Below the pieces are notes generated by a model. That model worked only from the letters and a program-made list of their open reading frames with translations, did not search any database and had not been told where the DNA came from. From positions 1-53,401 of the forward strand of contig CAYLGY010000006.1 of assembly GCA_964383325.1 (NCBI GenBank): a DNA stretch of 53,401 nt, read 5' to 3'. The stretch comes from CAYLGY01 sp964383325 (GTDB taxonomy: Bacteria > Pseudomonadota > Alphaproteobacteria > Rhizobiales > Rhizobiaceae). A program made the translations under genes and the position numbers. Of the stretch, positions 46,612 to 53,401 are shown piece after piece. Positions within the stretch are counted from its first letter, which is position 1; the number at the start of each line of letters is the position of its first letter.

Positions 46612-47523
46612 ATGCGCCTGGTCCGGAGAGTGGCTGGAATTCTTGTCGCGATGGCTTTCATGGCCGGCCCTGGCGCCGCGCAAGTCGTCATATCCTCCAA
46701 GATCGATACGGAAGGCGCGTTGCTCGGCAACATGATGCTGCAAGTCCTCGAAGCGAATGGCATCGAGGTTACCGACCGGATCTCGCTCGGCGCCACCCCG
46801 ATCCTGCGTGCCGCGATCACGGCGGGCGAGGTCGACCTGTATCCCGAATATACGTCCAATGCAGGCTTCTTCTACAATGTCGCGGACGATCCAGCCTGGA
46901 GGGAGGCGGACGCAGCCTACGAGCGGGCGAAAGAGCTGGACTACGAAAACGAGCGGATCGTCTGGCTGGCGCCGGCGCCAGCCAATAATACCTGGGCCGT
47001 CGCGATTGCCCGTCCGGTCGCAGAGGCGAACGATATCGTCACTTTCTCCGATTTCGGACGATATGTAGCTGGCGGCGGTGAAGTGAAGCTGGTCGCGTCA
47101 GCCGAATTCGTGAACTCCGAATCTGCCCTGCCCGCGTTCCAGGAGGCCTATGGCTTCACGCTGGTGCCGGAGCAACTGATCGTCCTTTCGGGCGGCGATA
47201 CGGCCGCGACCATCGCCGCCGCTGCCCGCGGCACGGACGGCGCGAATGCCGCGATGGTCTATGGAACGGATGGCGCTATCGCAGCAGCCGGCCTCGTCGT
47301 CCTCGAAGATGACAAAGGGGTCCAGCCAGTATATGCGCCAGCGCCGATCATCCGCGAAGAGGTGCTGGAAGCGCATCCCGAGATCCAGACCCTGCTTGCC
47401 CCTGTATTCCAGGCGCTGGACATGATTACGCTGCAAACGTTGAACGGCCGGATCCAGGTTGGCGGCGAAGCAGCTTCCGCAGTTGCCCGGGACTGGTTGA
47501 AGCAACAGGGTTTCCTCGACTGA
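46612..47523 (+). CDS. osmF: Osmoprotectant ABC transporter substrate-binding protein (OsmF/YehZ type)
   Basis: The periplasmic receptor of a second quaternary-amine importer, 303 residues. A signal peptide (AGILVAMAFMAGPGAAQ) precedes an OpuAC/YehZ fold: SSKIDTEGALLGNMMLQVLEANG, DLYPEYTSNAGFFYN and LAPAPANNTWAVAI. The YPEYT motif is diagnostic of the OsmF/OpuC class. The strong ribosome site GGAAGGAGAT precedes ATG 46612. The order osmF-yehY-yehX-yehW equals the E. coli yehZYXW operon. In E. coli this system has low affinity for betaine, so the ligand is uncertain. Confidence 0.9.
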   Translation: MRLVRRVAGILVAMAFMAGPGAAQVVISSKIDTEGALLGNMMLQVLEANGIEVTDRISLGATPILRAAITAGEVDLYPEYTSNAGFFYNVADDPAWREADAAYERAKELDYENERIVWLAPAPANNTWAVAIARPVAEANDIVTFSDFGRYVAGGGEVKLVASAEFVNSESALPAFQEAYGFTLVPEQLIVLSGGDTAATIAAAARGTDGANAAMVYGTDGAIAAAGLVVLEDDKGVQPVYAPAPIIREEVLEAHPEIQTLLAPVFQALDMITLQTLNGRIQVGGEAASAVARDWLKQQGFLD

Positions 47524-47551
47524 ACGGAGGACTGCGGGCGCACCACCTCTC

Positions 47552-48745
47552 ATGCCGAACAGCCCCGTACCTCCGATAGATCATTCGCCGGCATCACACC
47601 GGATCGCCCGGCTCGGCGCGGTGATCGCGTTCCTTGCCCTCACCGGCTTGTTGATGCCCTTCATGACCTTTCGGACCAATCGCATCGTGCCTGGCGATGC
47701 GCTGCCGATCATCGATGCGCTGCCGCTGCCCGCGGCCATCTTTCTCCATGGCACAGTATTCGTTGCGTGCGCACTTGCAGTGCTACGCGTCCGCGAGGGC
47801 TGGCATCTCCTTGGGGGAATGGCCGCGATCGCGACGCTGGGGCTGATGCTCGGGGTCGCCGCCAACCATCTGACCCCTGACGGCGACCTGGTAAGCCGGA
47901 CGGGGCCGGCATCGGGATTCTGGTTGATGGTCTTCGCTTTCGCCCTGATGGTCGCGGATGCGCTGGCGCGCCTGCGCCCCGGTCCGCATCTGCGCCTTGG
48001 GCTCCTGTTGCTTGCCGCCTTGGTGGGCGCGGGAATACTGTGGGGGGAGGTCTGGCGCGATGTCTCGATCCTGCGGGAACATGCCAATCGCAGCGATGCA
48101 TTCCGAACCGAGGCATGGACACATATCGCGCTTTCACTGGGATCGCTCGGGGGTGCGGTTCTGGCGGGGGTTCCTCTCGGCATTGCCTGCCACCGAATCG
48201 CCGGACTGCGCGCCGGCGTCCTGAATATCCTCAATGTGATCCAGACGATCCCGTCTCTGGCGCTGTTTGGCCTGCTCATCGCTCCGCTCGGATGGATCGC
48301 TGTAAATCTGCCCGGGGCCGCGGCGCTCGGCATCTCCGGAATCGGCTTTGCCCCGGCGCTGGTCGCCCTGTTCTGCTACTCCCTGCTGCCGATCGTGGCC
48401 AATACGCTGGCAGGACTGGAAACGGCTCCGGCGACGGCGAAGGACGCGGCGCGCGGGATGGGAATGACACAATGGCAGGTTCTCACCGAGGTGGAGTTGC
48501 CTCTGGCGTTGCCTGTCTTGCTTGCCGGTATTCGCATCGTGCTGGTGCAGAACATCGGCCTTGCCACGATCGCCGCACTGATCGGCGGCGGCGGTTTCGG
48601 TGTCTTCGTATTTCAGGGCATCGGACAGGCTGCGATGGATCTGGTTCTGTTAGGTGCAATTCCGACCGTTGCGCTCGCAATTGGAGCTGCGATCCTCATG
48701 GACGCGGCCACTGAACTCTCGCAGCCAGGCAAGGGGGGGCCATGA
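47552..48745 (+). CDS. yehY: Osmoprotectant ABC transporter permease, large (YehY type)
   Basis: A 397-residue membrane protein. The N-terminal half is an extra hydrophobic region with several helices (VIAFLALTGLLMPFM, AAIFLHGTVFVACALAVL), as in YehY. The C-terminal half is a standard ABC permease domain with the EAA-type loop (AARGMGMTQWQVLTEVELPLALPVLLAGIRIVLVQNIGLATIAALIG). Its stop overlaps the yehX start (ATGA), indicating coupling. The ATG at 47552 follows osmF by 28 bp. Confidence 0.88.
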   Translation: MPNSPVPPIDHSPASHRIARLGAVIAFLALTGLLMPFMTFRTNRIVPGDALPIIDALPLPAAIFLHGTVFVACALAVLRVREGWHLLGGMAAIATLGLMLGVAANHLTPDGDLVSRTGPASGFWLMVFAFALMVADALARLRPGPHLRLGLLLLAALVGAGILWGEVWRDVSILREHANRSDAFRTEAWTHIALSLGSLGGAVLAGVPLGIACHRIAGLRAGVLNILNVIQTIPSLALFGLLIAPLGWIAVNLPGAAALGISGIGFAPALVALFCYSLLPIVANTLAGLETAPATAKDAARGMGMTQWQVLTEVELPLALPVLLAGIRIVLVQNIGLATIAALIGGGGFGVFVFQGIGQAAMDLVLLGAIPTVALAIGAAILMDAATELSQPGKGGP

Positions 48746-49677
48746 TCGAGATCCACGGTGTCAGCAAGATCTACGGGACGGTCCCGGTCGTCGACGATGT
48801 TTCCCTTGCTGTCGGCAAGGGCGAGATCTGCGTCATCGTCGGCAGTTCGGGTTCAGGAAAGACTACGCTTCTGCGGATGATCAACCGCCTTGTCGAGCCG
48901 ACACGCGGGGAGATCCGCATCGGGGGCGAAGATACTCGCGCATTCGAGGCCTACCAGCTTCGTCGCCGTATCGGTTATGTCATTCAGGGAAACGGACTGT
49001 TCCCGCACCGGACCGTCGCCCAGAACATTGCCACCGTCCCGCGCCTGCTCGGTTGGGATCACAGGAGAACCGAAGCGCGCGTCGACGAATTACTGAACCT
49101 CTTCCAGCTCGACCCGGCGCGTTTTCGCGATCGCCTGCCCGGCCAGCTCTCCGGCGGTCAGCAACAGCGGGTCGGCGTTGCGCGCGCATTGGCCGCAGAG
49201 CCCGAAATCCTGCTGATGGACGAGCCGTTCGGCGCGCTCGATCCCGTCATTCGCGGCAAGGCGCAGGCCGATCTTCTGGCCATTCAGCAACAGTTCGGTA
49301 CAACGATCATGCTCGTCACGCACGACATGGCCGAAGCGATGTCGCTCGGCAGCAGGATCGCCGTGATGGAGGCGGGCCGACTGCTGCAATTCGGGCCGCC
49401 GGCCGAGATCCTTGCCCGGCCAGCAACGGGTTCCGTCGCCGGCCTGATCGGCAATGGCGACCGACCGTTCCGCATGCTGGCGCTTGAAACCGTGCGTCCC
49501 CATGTCGAGCCGGGCGATGCAAGCGGGCCGGCAATCGACAGCGGGTCGAGCCTTAGAGATGCACTTGCCGAGTGCCTCTGGTCCGGGCGGAAGGCCCTGC
49601 CCGTCATGGATGGCGGCGCGACAATCGGGCGCATTTCCCTGAACCGGCTGATCGAAAGGGCAGTACGACCGCAATGA
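48742..49677 (+). CDS. yehX: Osmoprotectant ABC transporter ATP-binding protein (YehX type)
   Basis: The ATPase subunit, 311 residues. Walker A is VGSSGSGKTT, the Q-loop IGYVIQGNGLFPHRTV, the signature LSGGQQQRVGVARA, Walker B ILLMDEPFGALDPVIR and the switch LVTHD. The C-terminal part (RDALAECLWSGRKALPVMDGGATIGRISLNRLIERA) is a single CBS-like segment. It overlaps both neighbours by 4 bases (ATGA), a tight translationally coupled operon. Confidence 0.9.
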   Translation: MIEIHGVSKIYGTVPVVDDVSLAVGKGEICVIVGSSGSGKTTLLRMINRLVEPTRGEIRIGGEDTRAFEAYQLRRRIGYVIQGNGLFPHRTVAQNIATVPRLLGWDHRRTEARVDELLNLFQLDPARFRDRLPGQLSGGQQQRVGVARALAAEPEILLMDEPFGALDPVIRGKAQADLLAIQQQFGTTIMLVTHDMAEAMSLGSRIAVMEAGRLLQFGPPAEILARPATGSVAGLIGNGDRPFRMLALETVRPHVEPGDASGPAIDSGSSLRDALAECLWSGRKALPVMDGGATIGRISLNRLIERAVRPQ

Positions 49678-50441
49678 AGCCTGGCTGGCTGATCCGGAGC
49701 GCCGTTTTCCTGGCGCTGATCGCCTTCTTGACAAGTCCCGAAAGCTTTGCGCCGCTCTTGCAGCCCTTCACCAGGCATGGGGCTCCGGCCATCTACGCCC
49801 AGGGGAGTCTCGCCGGCATCACGCTCAGCCATCTCGGCATTACCCTGCTGGCGACGATCGCCGCAACCATCTTCGCCGGCGGGCTGGCAATCCTGGTCAC
49901 GCGCCCCGCTGGCGCCGAGTTCCTCCCGCTCAGCCGGAGCATCGCCAATATCGGACAGACCTTCCCGCCGGTCGCCGTGCTGGCGCTTGCCGTCCCGGTA
50001 CTCGGATTCGGCACCGAACCGACGCTGGTGGCCCTGTTTCTCTATGCGCTGCTGCCGATCCTCGAAAATTCTCTCGCCGGCCTTGCCGCCGTTCCCGCCA
50101 ATGTACGGGAAGCCGCGCGCGGCATGGGCATGACGGGATGGCAGAGCTTCATGCGGGTGGAACTGCCACTGGCCTTCCCGGTCATGCTGACGGGCATCCG
50201 GATCGCCGCCATTATCTCCCTTTCCACGGCAACGATCGGCTCGACGGTTGCCGCGCCGACGCTCGGGGAAGTCATTCTTGCCGGTCTTGCAACAAACAAT
50301 ACCGCTTTCGTCCTGCAAGGCGGCCTCATTGTCGGAATCTGTGCCGTGCTGGTGAATGACAGTCTCCTCGCGCTGGAGCGTGTCCTTACGCGTGATGACG
50401 GAATTGATCCCGGTCAAGACAAGTACTCCGGAGCAGGATAA
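49674..50441 (+). CDS. yehW: Osmoprotectant ABC transporter permease, small (YehW type)
   Basis: The second permease, 255 residues. Hydrophobic helices and the EAA loop (AARGMGMTGWQSFMRVELPLAFPVMLTGIRIAAIISLSTATIGSTVAAPTLGEVILAGL) are clear. Having two different permeases makes the channel a heterodimer, unlike the ChoW homodimer in the other importer. The start at 49674 overlaps the yehX stop; the longer open frame upstream is antisense-like and rejected. Confidence 0.9.
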   Translation: MKPGWLIRSAVFLALIAFLTSPESFAPLLQPFTRHGAPAIYAQGSLAGITLSHLGITLLATIAATIFAGGLAILVTRPAGAEFLPLSRSIANIGQTFPPVAVLALAVPVLGFGTEPTLVALFLYALLPILENSLAGLAAVPANVREAARGMGMTGWQSFMRVELPLAFPVMLTGIRIAAIISLSTATIGSTVAAPTLGEVILAGLATNNTAFVLQGGLIVGICAVLVNDSLLALERVLTRDDGIDPGQDKYSGAG

Positions 50442-50473
50442 GGTGCCGTCGGGGAACCACACAGGAAAACGAC

Positions 50474-50860
50474 ATGACCGACAGTAAGCAACTCACCGCC
50501 AAGTTCCGTCACGTCCGACTTCTTCTGGCAAGGGAGAAGGGCCATCCGCAGGGAGACCCGGACGAGGGATATGACCTCCTGCTGCCTCTCGACGCGGACG
50601 GATACATCGATGCGGCAGAATGGAAATTGCATCAGGAAGCGTGCAGGGTGCGGAAATTCAGCGAGGATCACGAGGACCGGATCGGAAGGTTGCGACGCAA
50701 GCCGGGCGGCCAGTGGTACTTCGACTATGAAGAGGGCGAGCGCGACGACGAGATCGGCTTCCGCCTCGGCGAGGAGCGATTCGTCACGGGGGAATATGTG
50801 TCGGTCGGCAGCGAGGGGGTCATGCACACCTACCAGATCGCGCGCGTCGAGAAGCCCTGA
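50474..50860 (+). CDS. Small conserved protein of unknown function
   Basis: I do not recognise a named family, although similar proteins with LLLAREKGHPQGDPDEGYDLLLPLDADGYID are, from memory, widespread in alphaproteobacteria. The 128-residue product is polar and has no signal or membrane segment, so it is probably cytoplasmic. It has a compact beta-rich second half (GGQWYFDYEEGERDDEIGFRLGEERFVTGEYVSV). It sits 32 bp after yehW with its own ribosome site (AGGAAAACGAC ATG) and may be read with the importer operon. Confidence 0.7.
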   Translation: MTDSKQLTAKFRHVRLLLAREKGHPQGDPDEGYDLLLPLDADGYIDAAEWKLHQEACRVRKFSEDHEDRIGRLRRKPGGQWYFDYEEGERDDEIGFRLGEERFVTGEYVSVGSEGVMHTYQIARVEKP

Positions 50861-50907
50861 ACTTCCGCCAGCACCGCTTCTTGCGAATTGCGGCGGCGTG
50901 GGGCAGG

Positions 50908-51906
50908 TCAGCCTCCTGCCAGCTCTTCCCACGTTCCGTCCGGACCGGCGATGAAGGCGCGAGCCATCGGAAAGTGCGCCATGATCCCGGTGCGTCGCGA
51001 GGGCTCGAGCACTGCAAGCGACGTCGACAGTCCGTCGGCGAGGGCAGCTGTCGAGGCAATGACGCTCACTGCCAGCCTGCCGGGCACGCTCCTGCCCGTG
51101 AATGGATCGAAGAGATGATGATGCCGGCCGGTGGGCTCGAAAATCGTGCCCTGCGGGGCAGAACTTGCAAGGGCGGGGAATTCGTCCGCCAGCTTTAACC
51201 TGCGGACGGGCAGGCCGGATAGCGCCTGTCCGGCGATTCCTGCCTCCCAGGGCCGCCCATCCGGGTGCTGGCCGGACGCCCGGATCTCTCCCAGATCAAG
51301 CAGCAGATTGTCCATCCCGGCGGCGCGCAGCAGCATCGCGACCCGGTCGGTGACGAAGCCCGGCGCAATGCCGTTCAGGGTCAGGCTCATGCCCGGGCGG
51401 TCAAAGACGATGCGGTCGATCGCGACCCGGACCGCCCGATGATCGACGAACGCGCATGCCGCATCGATTGCATCCTGCGACGGGCCGGCACGGTCCGATG
51501 GATGCAGCTCGAAATGCCGTCGATACAGCTGGAAGAGGGGCTGCACACTCGGATCGAAGGCACCGCCAGACGCCTGCGCCAAACGCAGGGCAAGTCCGAC
51601 AAGCTCCACCAGCTCCAGGGGCGGGTGATCGAGCCAGCCTTGGCCATTCAGCCGCGAGAGCGCCGAATCACTGCGATAAAGGCTGAAGATGGCTTCGAGG
51701 CGATCGATCTCGGCAATTGCCCGGTCCCGCAATTCGAGTGCGAACTCCCGGTCGGGATGAACCAGTGTCATCGAGGCCATGCTGCCCATGACCGTACCGC
51801 GCCAGATGACGGGACCAGCTTCGCCCGTAGCTGCCCGTGCGGGCGAATGCACGCCAAGGGCAGTGGCCGATGCAAGAATGGAGAGAAAGCGGCGACGGGT
51901 CAGCAT
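50908..51906 (-). CDS. nosX: NosX, ApbE-family FAD:protein FMN transferase
   Basis: It attaches FMN covalently to a threonine of a target flavoprotein; in nos clusters the target is NosR, the electron donor system for nitrous-oxide reductase. The 332-residue protein has a twin-arginine-type signal (TRRRFLSILASATALGVHSPARA). The ApbE segments are GTVMGSMASMTL, IDRLEAIFSLYRSDSALSRLN, SGGAFDPSVQPLF, LTLNGIAPGFVTDRVA, LLDLGEIRASGQHPDG, the Asp-rich HHHLFDPFTGRSV and SVIASTAALADGLSTSLAVL. The start at 51906 has GAGGTG upstream; a TTG at 51918 overlapping the nosL stop is the alternative. Confidence 0.9.
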   Translation of the reverse strand: MLTRRRFLSILASATALGVHSPARAATGEAGPVIWRGTVMGSMASMTLVHPDREFALELRDRAIAEIDRLEAIFSLYRSDSALSRLNGQGWLDHPPLELVELVGLALRLAQASGGAFDPSVQPLFQLYRRHFELHPSDRAGPSQDAIDAACAFVDHRAVRVAIDRIVFDRPGMSLTLNGIAPGFVTDRVAMLLRAAGMDNLLLDLGEIRASGQHPDGRPWEAGIAGQALSGLPVRRLKLADEFPALASSAPQGTIFEPTGRHHHLFDPFTGRSVPGRLAVSVIASTAALADGLSTSLAVLEPSRRTGIMAHFPMARAFIAGPDGTWEELAGG

Positions 51907-51914
51907 GACGCACC

Positions 51915-52475
51915 TCAATGGCCCGAATGCGGGAATTTGTCCGAATCCTTGTCCGTATCGAACAGCAGCTCGACCGGACCCAGCACATAGCTGTCGGGAA
52001 TGTCCTCAAGGCGCACCAGCCGGCCGCCATACTGCCCGCGAAAGGCCTCGGCGGCATCCTGCGCGGAAAAGGGTACTGCCTCTGGCGCGCCCATGCCGCC
52101 ACGGCGATCACTCTCGATCACATACCATGCCTCGCGGGCATCCATCCAGGTGCCGGCCTCCGGCTGGTTCCATTCCCGCGCCTTTCCCATGTCGTTGACA
52201 TAGATCGCGACAATGTCGTCCGGCTCCTCGGGCAGGCGGGTGAAGGCCACGGTATCCCGCACCGATGTAAACCAGACCGGCTCCTGGCGGCTTGCCAGGT
52301 GGATCTGCCCCTTCGGGCCGTCATGGGCGGCAACCTGCATCCCGCAATAATGCCCGATTGCGTCCGTAGTGACCTCGCTCGGCGGCGGCGGGAGCTCCGC
52401 ACGTTCTTCCTCGCCCCAGCAGCCGGAAAGACCAAGCAGCAGGAATGAGGCTGCCACTATCCTTGGCAGGCTCAT
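51915..52475 (-). CDS. nosL: NosL, copper-binding lipoprotein of the nos cluster
   Basis: An outer-membrane or periplasmic lipoprotein that delivers Cu(I) for the copper centres of nitrous-oxide reductase NosZ. The 186-residue product has lipobox LGLSGC, the conserved CGM copper motif in IGHYCGMQVAAHDGPKGQIHL, and VNDMGK and GMGAPEAVPF segments typical of NosL. It overlaps nosY by 4 bases (ATGA), the normal nosDFYLX arrangement. Confidence 0.94.
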   Translation of the reverse strand: MSLPRIVAASFLLLGLSGCWGEEERAELPPPPSEVTTDAIGHYCGMQVAAHDGPKGQIHLASRQEPVWFTSVRDTVAFTRLPEEPDDIVAIYVNDMGKAREWNQPEAGTWMDAREAWYVIESDRRGGMGAPEAVPFSAQDAAEAFRGQYGGRLVRLEDIPDSYVLGPVELLFDTDKDSDKFPHSGH

Positions 52476-53296
52476 ATCGACCTCCTCTGGAAAGCGGCGA
52501 CAGCCAGCGCCAGCGGGACAACGACCCAGGCCGCCAGCGCAAGCAGCAATGTCGCGGCACCGAAACCAGCCGGATCGCCAGGCCCGGCCATGCCGCTATA
52601 GATGGAGACGCTTTCCGTCGCGGTCATGTTGAAGAGCCGGTAGGCATCGGTCGGATTGAAGAGCAGCAGCAGGTTCAACCCGCGCTCGCCGATGGTCTGG
52701 CCCTGATCGGCGACCAGCAGGCCGAGGAGGGCGGAATCATAGATCAGCACGAAGAATAGCCATACCGCTACCGCGAGGCCGGCGGCGGTCGCGCGCTCGC
52801 GTACCAGCGTACTCGCCAGGCAGCCGATCGAGATGAAGGCCGCGCCGAGCATGACTGAAGTCGCGATCATTCCGGCATAGGCCGTCCAGGCGATATTTCC
52901 TGTCTCCGCCCGCGCTGCAAGCAGGACGCCGGCCGCGCCATAGCCGATGATCGTGGCGATTGCGAGGATTACCGACTGGCCAAGGACCTTGCCCGCGACC
53001 ACCTCCCACCGGGCAATCGGATAGGAGAGCAGCAGCATCAGCGTGCCGCGCTCATGCTCCCCGACAATGCTGTCGAATGAAAGCAGCAGGGCGATGAGCG
53101 GAATGAGGAAGATGGTCAGGCTGGCAAGGCTGACGACGACGATGGCCAGCGGGTCCGCCCCGACCGTGCCGGTGGGCGAACTGCCGAGCAGAACGAGGGA
53201 CAGCGCAAGCGCCGCCAGAACGAGCGTCGTCGCCACGACCCAGCGATTACGCATCCCGACCCGGATTTCCTGTGAGGCAATCCTCAGCACGTTCAT
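52472..53296 (-). CDS. nosY: NosY, ABC permease of the nos cluster
   Basis: The membrane subunit of the NosFY transporter that with periplasmic NosD matures the copper site of NosZ. The 274-residue protein has six hydrophobic segments (WVVATTLVLAALALSLVLL, PLAIVVVSLASLTIFLIPLIALLLSFD and others). It carries the EHERGTLMLLLSYPIARWEVVAGKVLGQ motif of ABC-2 type NosY permeases, and ends AVAAFQRRSI. It overlaps nosF and nosL by 4 bases each. Confidence 0.93.
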   Translation of the reverse strand: MNVLRIASQEIRVGMRNRWVVATTLVLAALALSLVLLGSSPTGTVGADPLAIVVVSLASLTIFLIPLIALLLSFDSIVGEHERGTLMLLLSYPIARWEVVAGKVLGQSVILAIATIIGYGAAGVLLAARAETGNIAWTAYAGMIATSVMLGAAFISIGCLASTLVRERATAAGLAVAVWLFFVLIYDSALLGLLVADQGQTIGERGLNLLLLFNPTDAYRLFNMTATESVSIYSGMAGPGDPAGFGAATLLLALAAWVVVPLALAVAAFQRRSI

Positions 53297-53401
53297 GGCA
53301 GGGTCCTCTCCCGAACGATGTAGCGGTAGAGATCTTCCAGATCCGGTGCATGCATTTCGATGTCCTCGATCTCCTCCTGTCCCGCAATCATTCGCAGCAA
53401 T
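53293..53401 (-). CDS. nosF: NosF, C-terminal fragment of the ATP-binding protein (runs off the window)
   Basis: Only the last 35 codons are inside the window. They read LLRMIAGQEEIEDIEMHAP followed by DLEDLYRYIVRERTLP. The DIE...P-LEDLYRYIVRE ending is typical of the C-terminus of nos-type ABC ATPases. The stop overlaps the nosY start (ATGA). The rest of the nos cluster (expected nosD, nosZ and nosR) would lie beyond the right edge. Confidence 0.85.
   Translation of the reverse strand, partial: LLRMIAGQEEIEDIEMHAPDLEDLYRYIVRERTLP

Overview
The window is a compact chromosomal segment of a high-GC alphaproteobacterium, most likely a member of the Hyphomicrobiales (Rhizobiales). This rests on genes recognised by sequence: the phosphotransferase ChpT, the DUF1134 protein EipA, a Brucella-type Omp10 lipoprotein, homospermidine synthase, a NolR-like ArsR regulator, the ChoXWV choline importer with BetI, the response regulator CpdR, and a small RNA resembling the rhizobial mmgR/suhB (alpha-r8) family. 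Apart from one AT-rich patch, it reads as ordinary core and near-core genome. I see no insertion sequence, prophage, integrase or CRISPR array.

Layout. 0-4 kb: chpT divergent from eipA, a membrane-anchored coiled-coil protein, a TrmH-type RNA methyltransferase and a NolR-like ArsR regulator. 4.2-8.7 kb: a 3-hydroxyacyl-CoA dehydrogenase-type SDR and the choline importer choXWV, divergent from betI. 8.7-16.2 kb: a CNNM/CorC-type membrane protein, catalase, a lipoprotein L,D-transpeptidase, OsmC, a glycine-zipper lipoprotein and a YHS-type copper P-type ATPase. 16.4-25.6 kb: KDPG aldolase, a DUF882 M15-type peptidase, an M3 oligopeptidase, homospermidine synthase, omp10, hemH and an SPFH-NfeD pair. 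25.6-26.4 kb: the AT-rich patch, with an acidic ORF split by a stop codon. 26.4-34.4 kb: kpsF and galU, a lytic transglycosylase, a degenerate SGNH (DUF459) protein, an autotransporter and a chromate transporter. 34.5-40.7 kb: gltD and gltB. 41-45.4 kb: hsp20 behind an RpoH-type promoter and a ROSE-like RNA thermometer, a monoacylglycerol-lipase-like hydrolase, a HisN-like phosphatase, the small RNA, an N-formylglutamate amidohydrolase, cpdR and tRNA-Val(GAC). 45.6-50.9 kb: a stress-type SDR, the osmF-yehYXW osmoprotectant importer and a small conserved protein. 50.9-53.4 kb: the distal end of a nitrous-oxide reductase cluster (nosF partial, nosY, nosL, nosX).

How the genes work together. Three themes recur. 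The first is cell-cycle phosphorelay: ChpT and CpdR are both outputs of the CckA pathway, and eipA is a CtrA target in Brucella. The second is envelope and stress physiology: two separate importers for quaternary-amine osmoprotectants, catalase, OsmC, Hsp20, and two GGAAC-N16-AGTT elements resembling general-stress (EcfG-type) promoters. The third is nitrogen and respiration: GltBD, ferrochelatase and the nos genes.

The most rewarding non-coding signals are the three-hairpin ROSE-like leader of hsp20, the mmgR/suhB-like small RNA at about 43.7 kb, a 20-bp perfect-arm inverted repeat in front of the ArsR gene, and an orphan palindrome near 40.94 kb. I found no convincing wholly new multi-gene system. 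The AT-rich split ORF and the degenerate SGNH protein are the least explained coding features.
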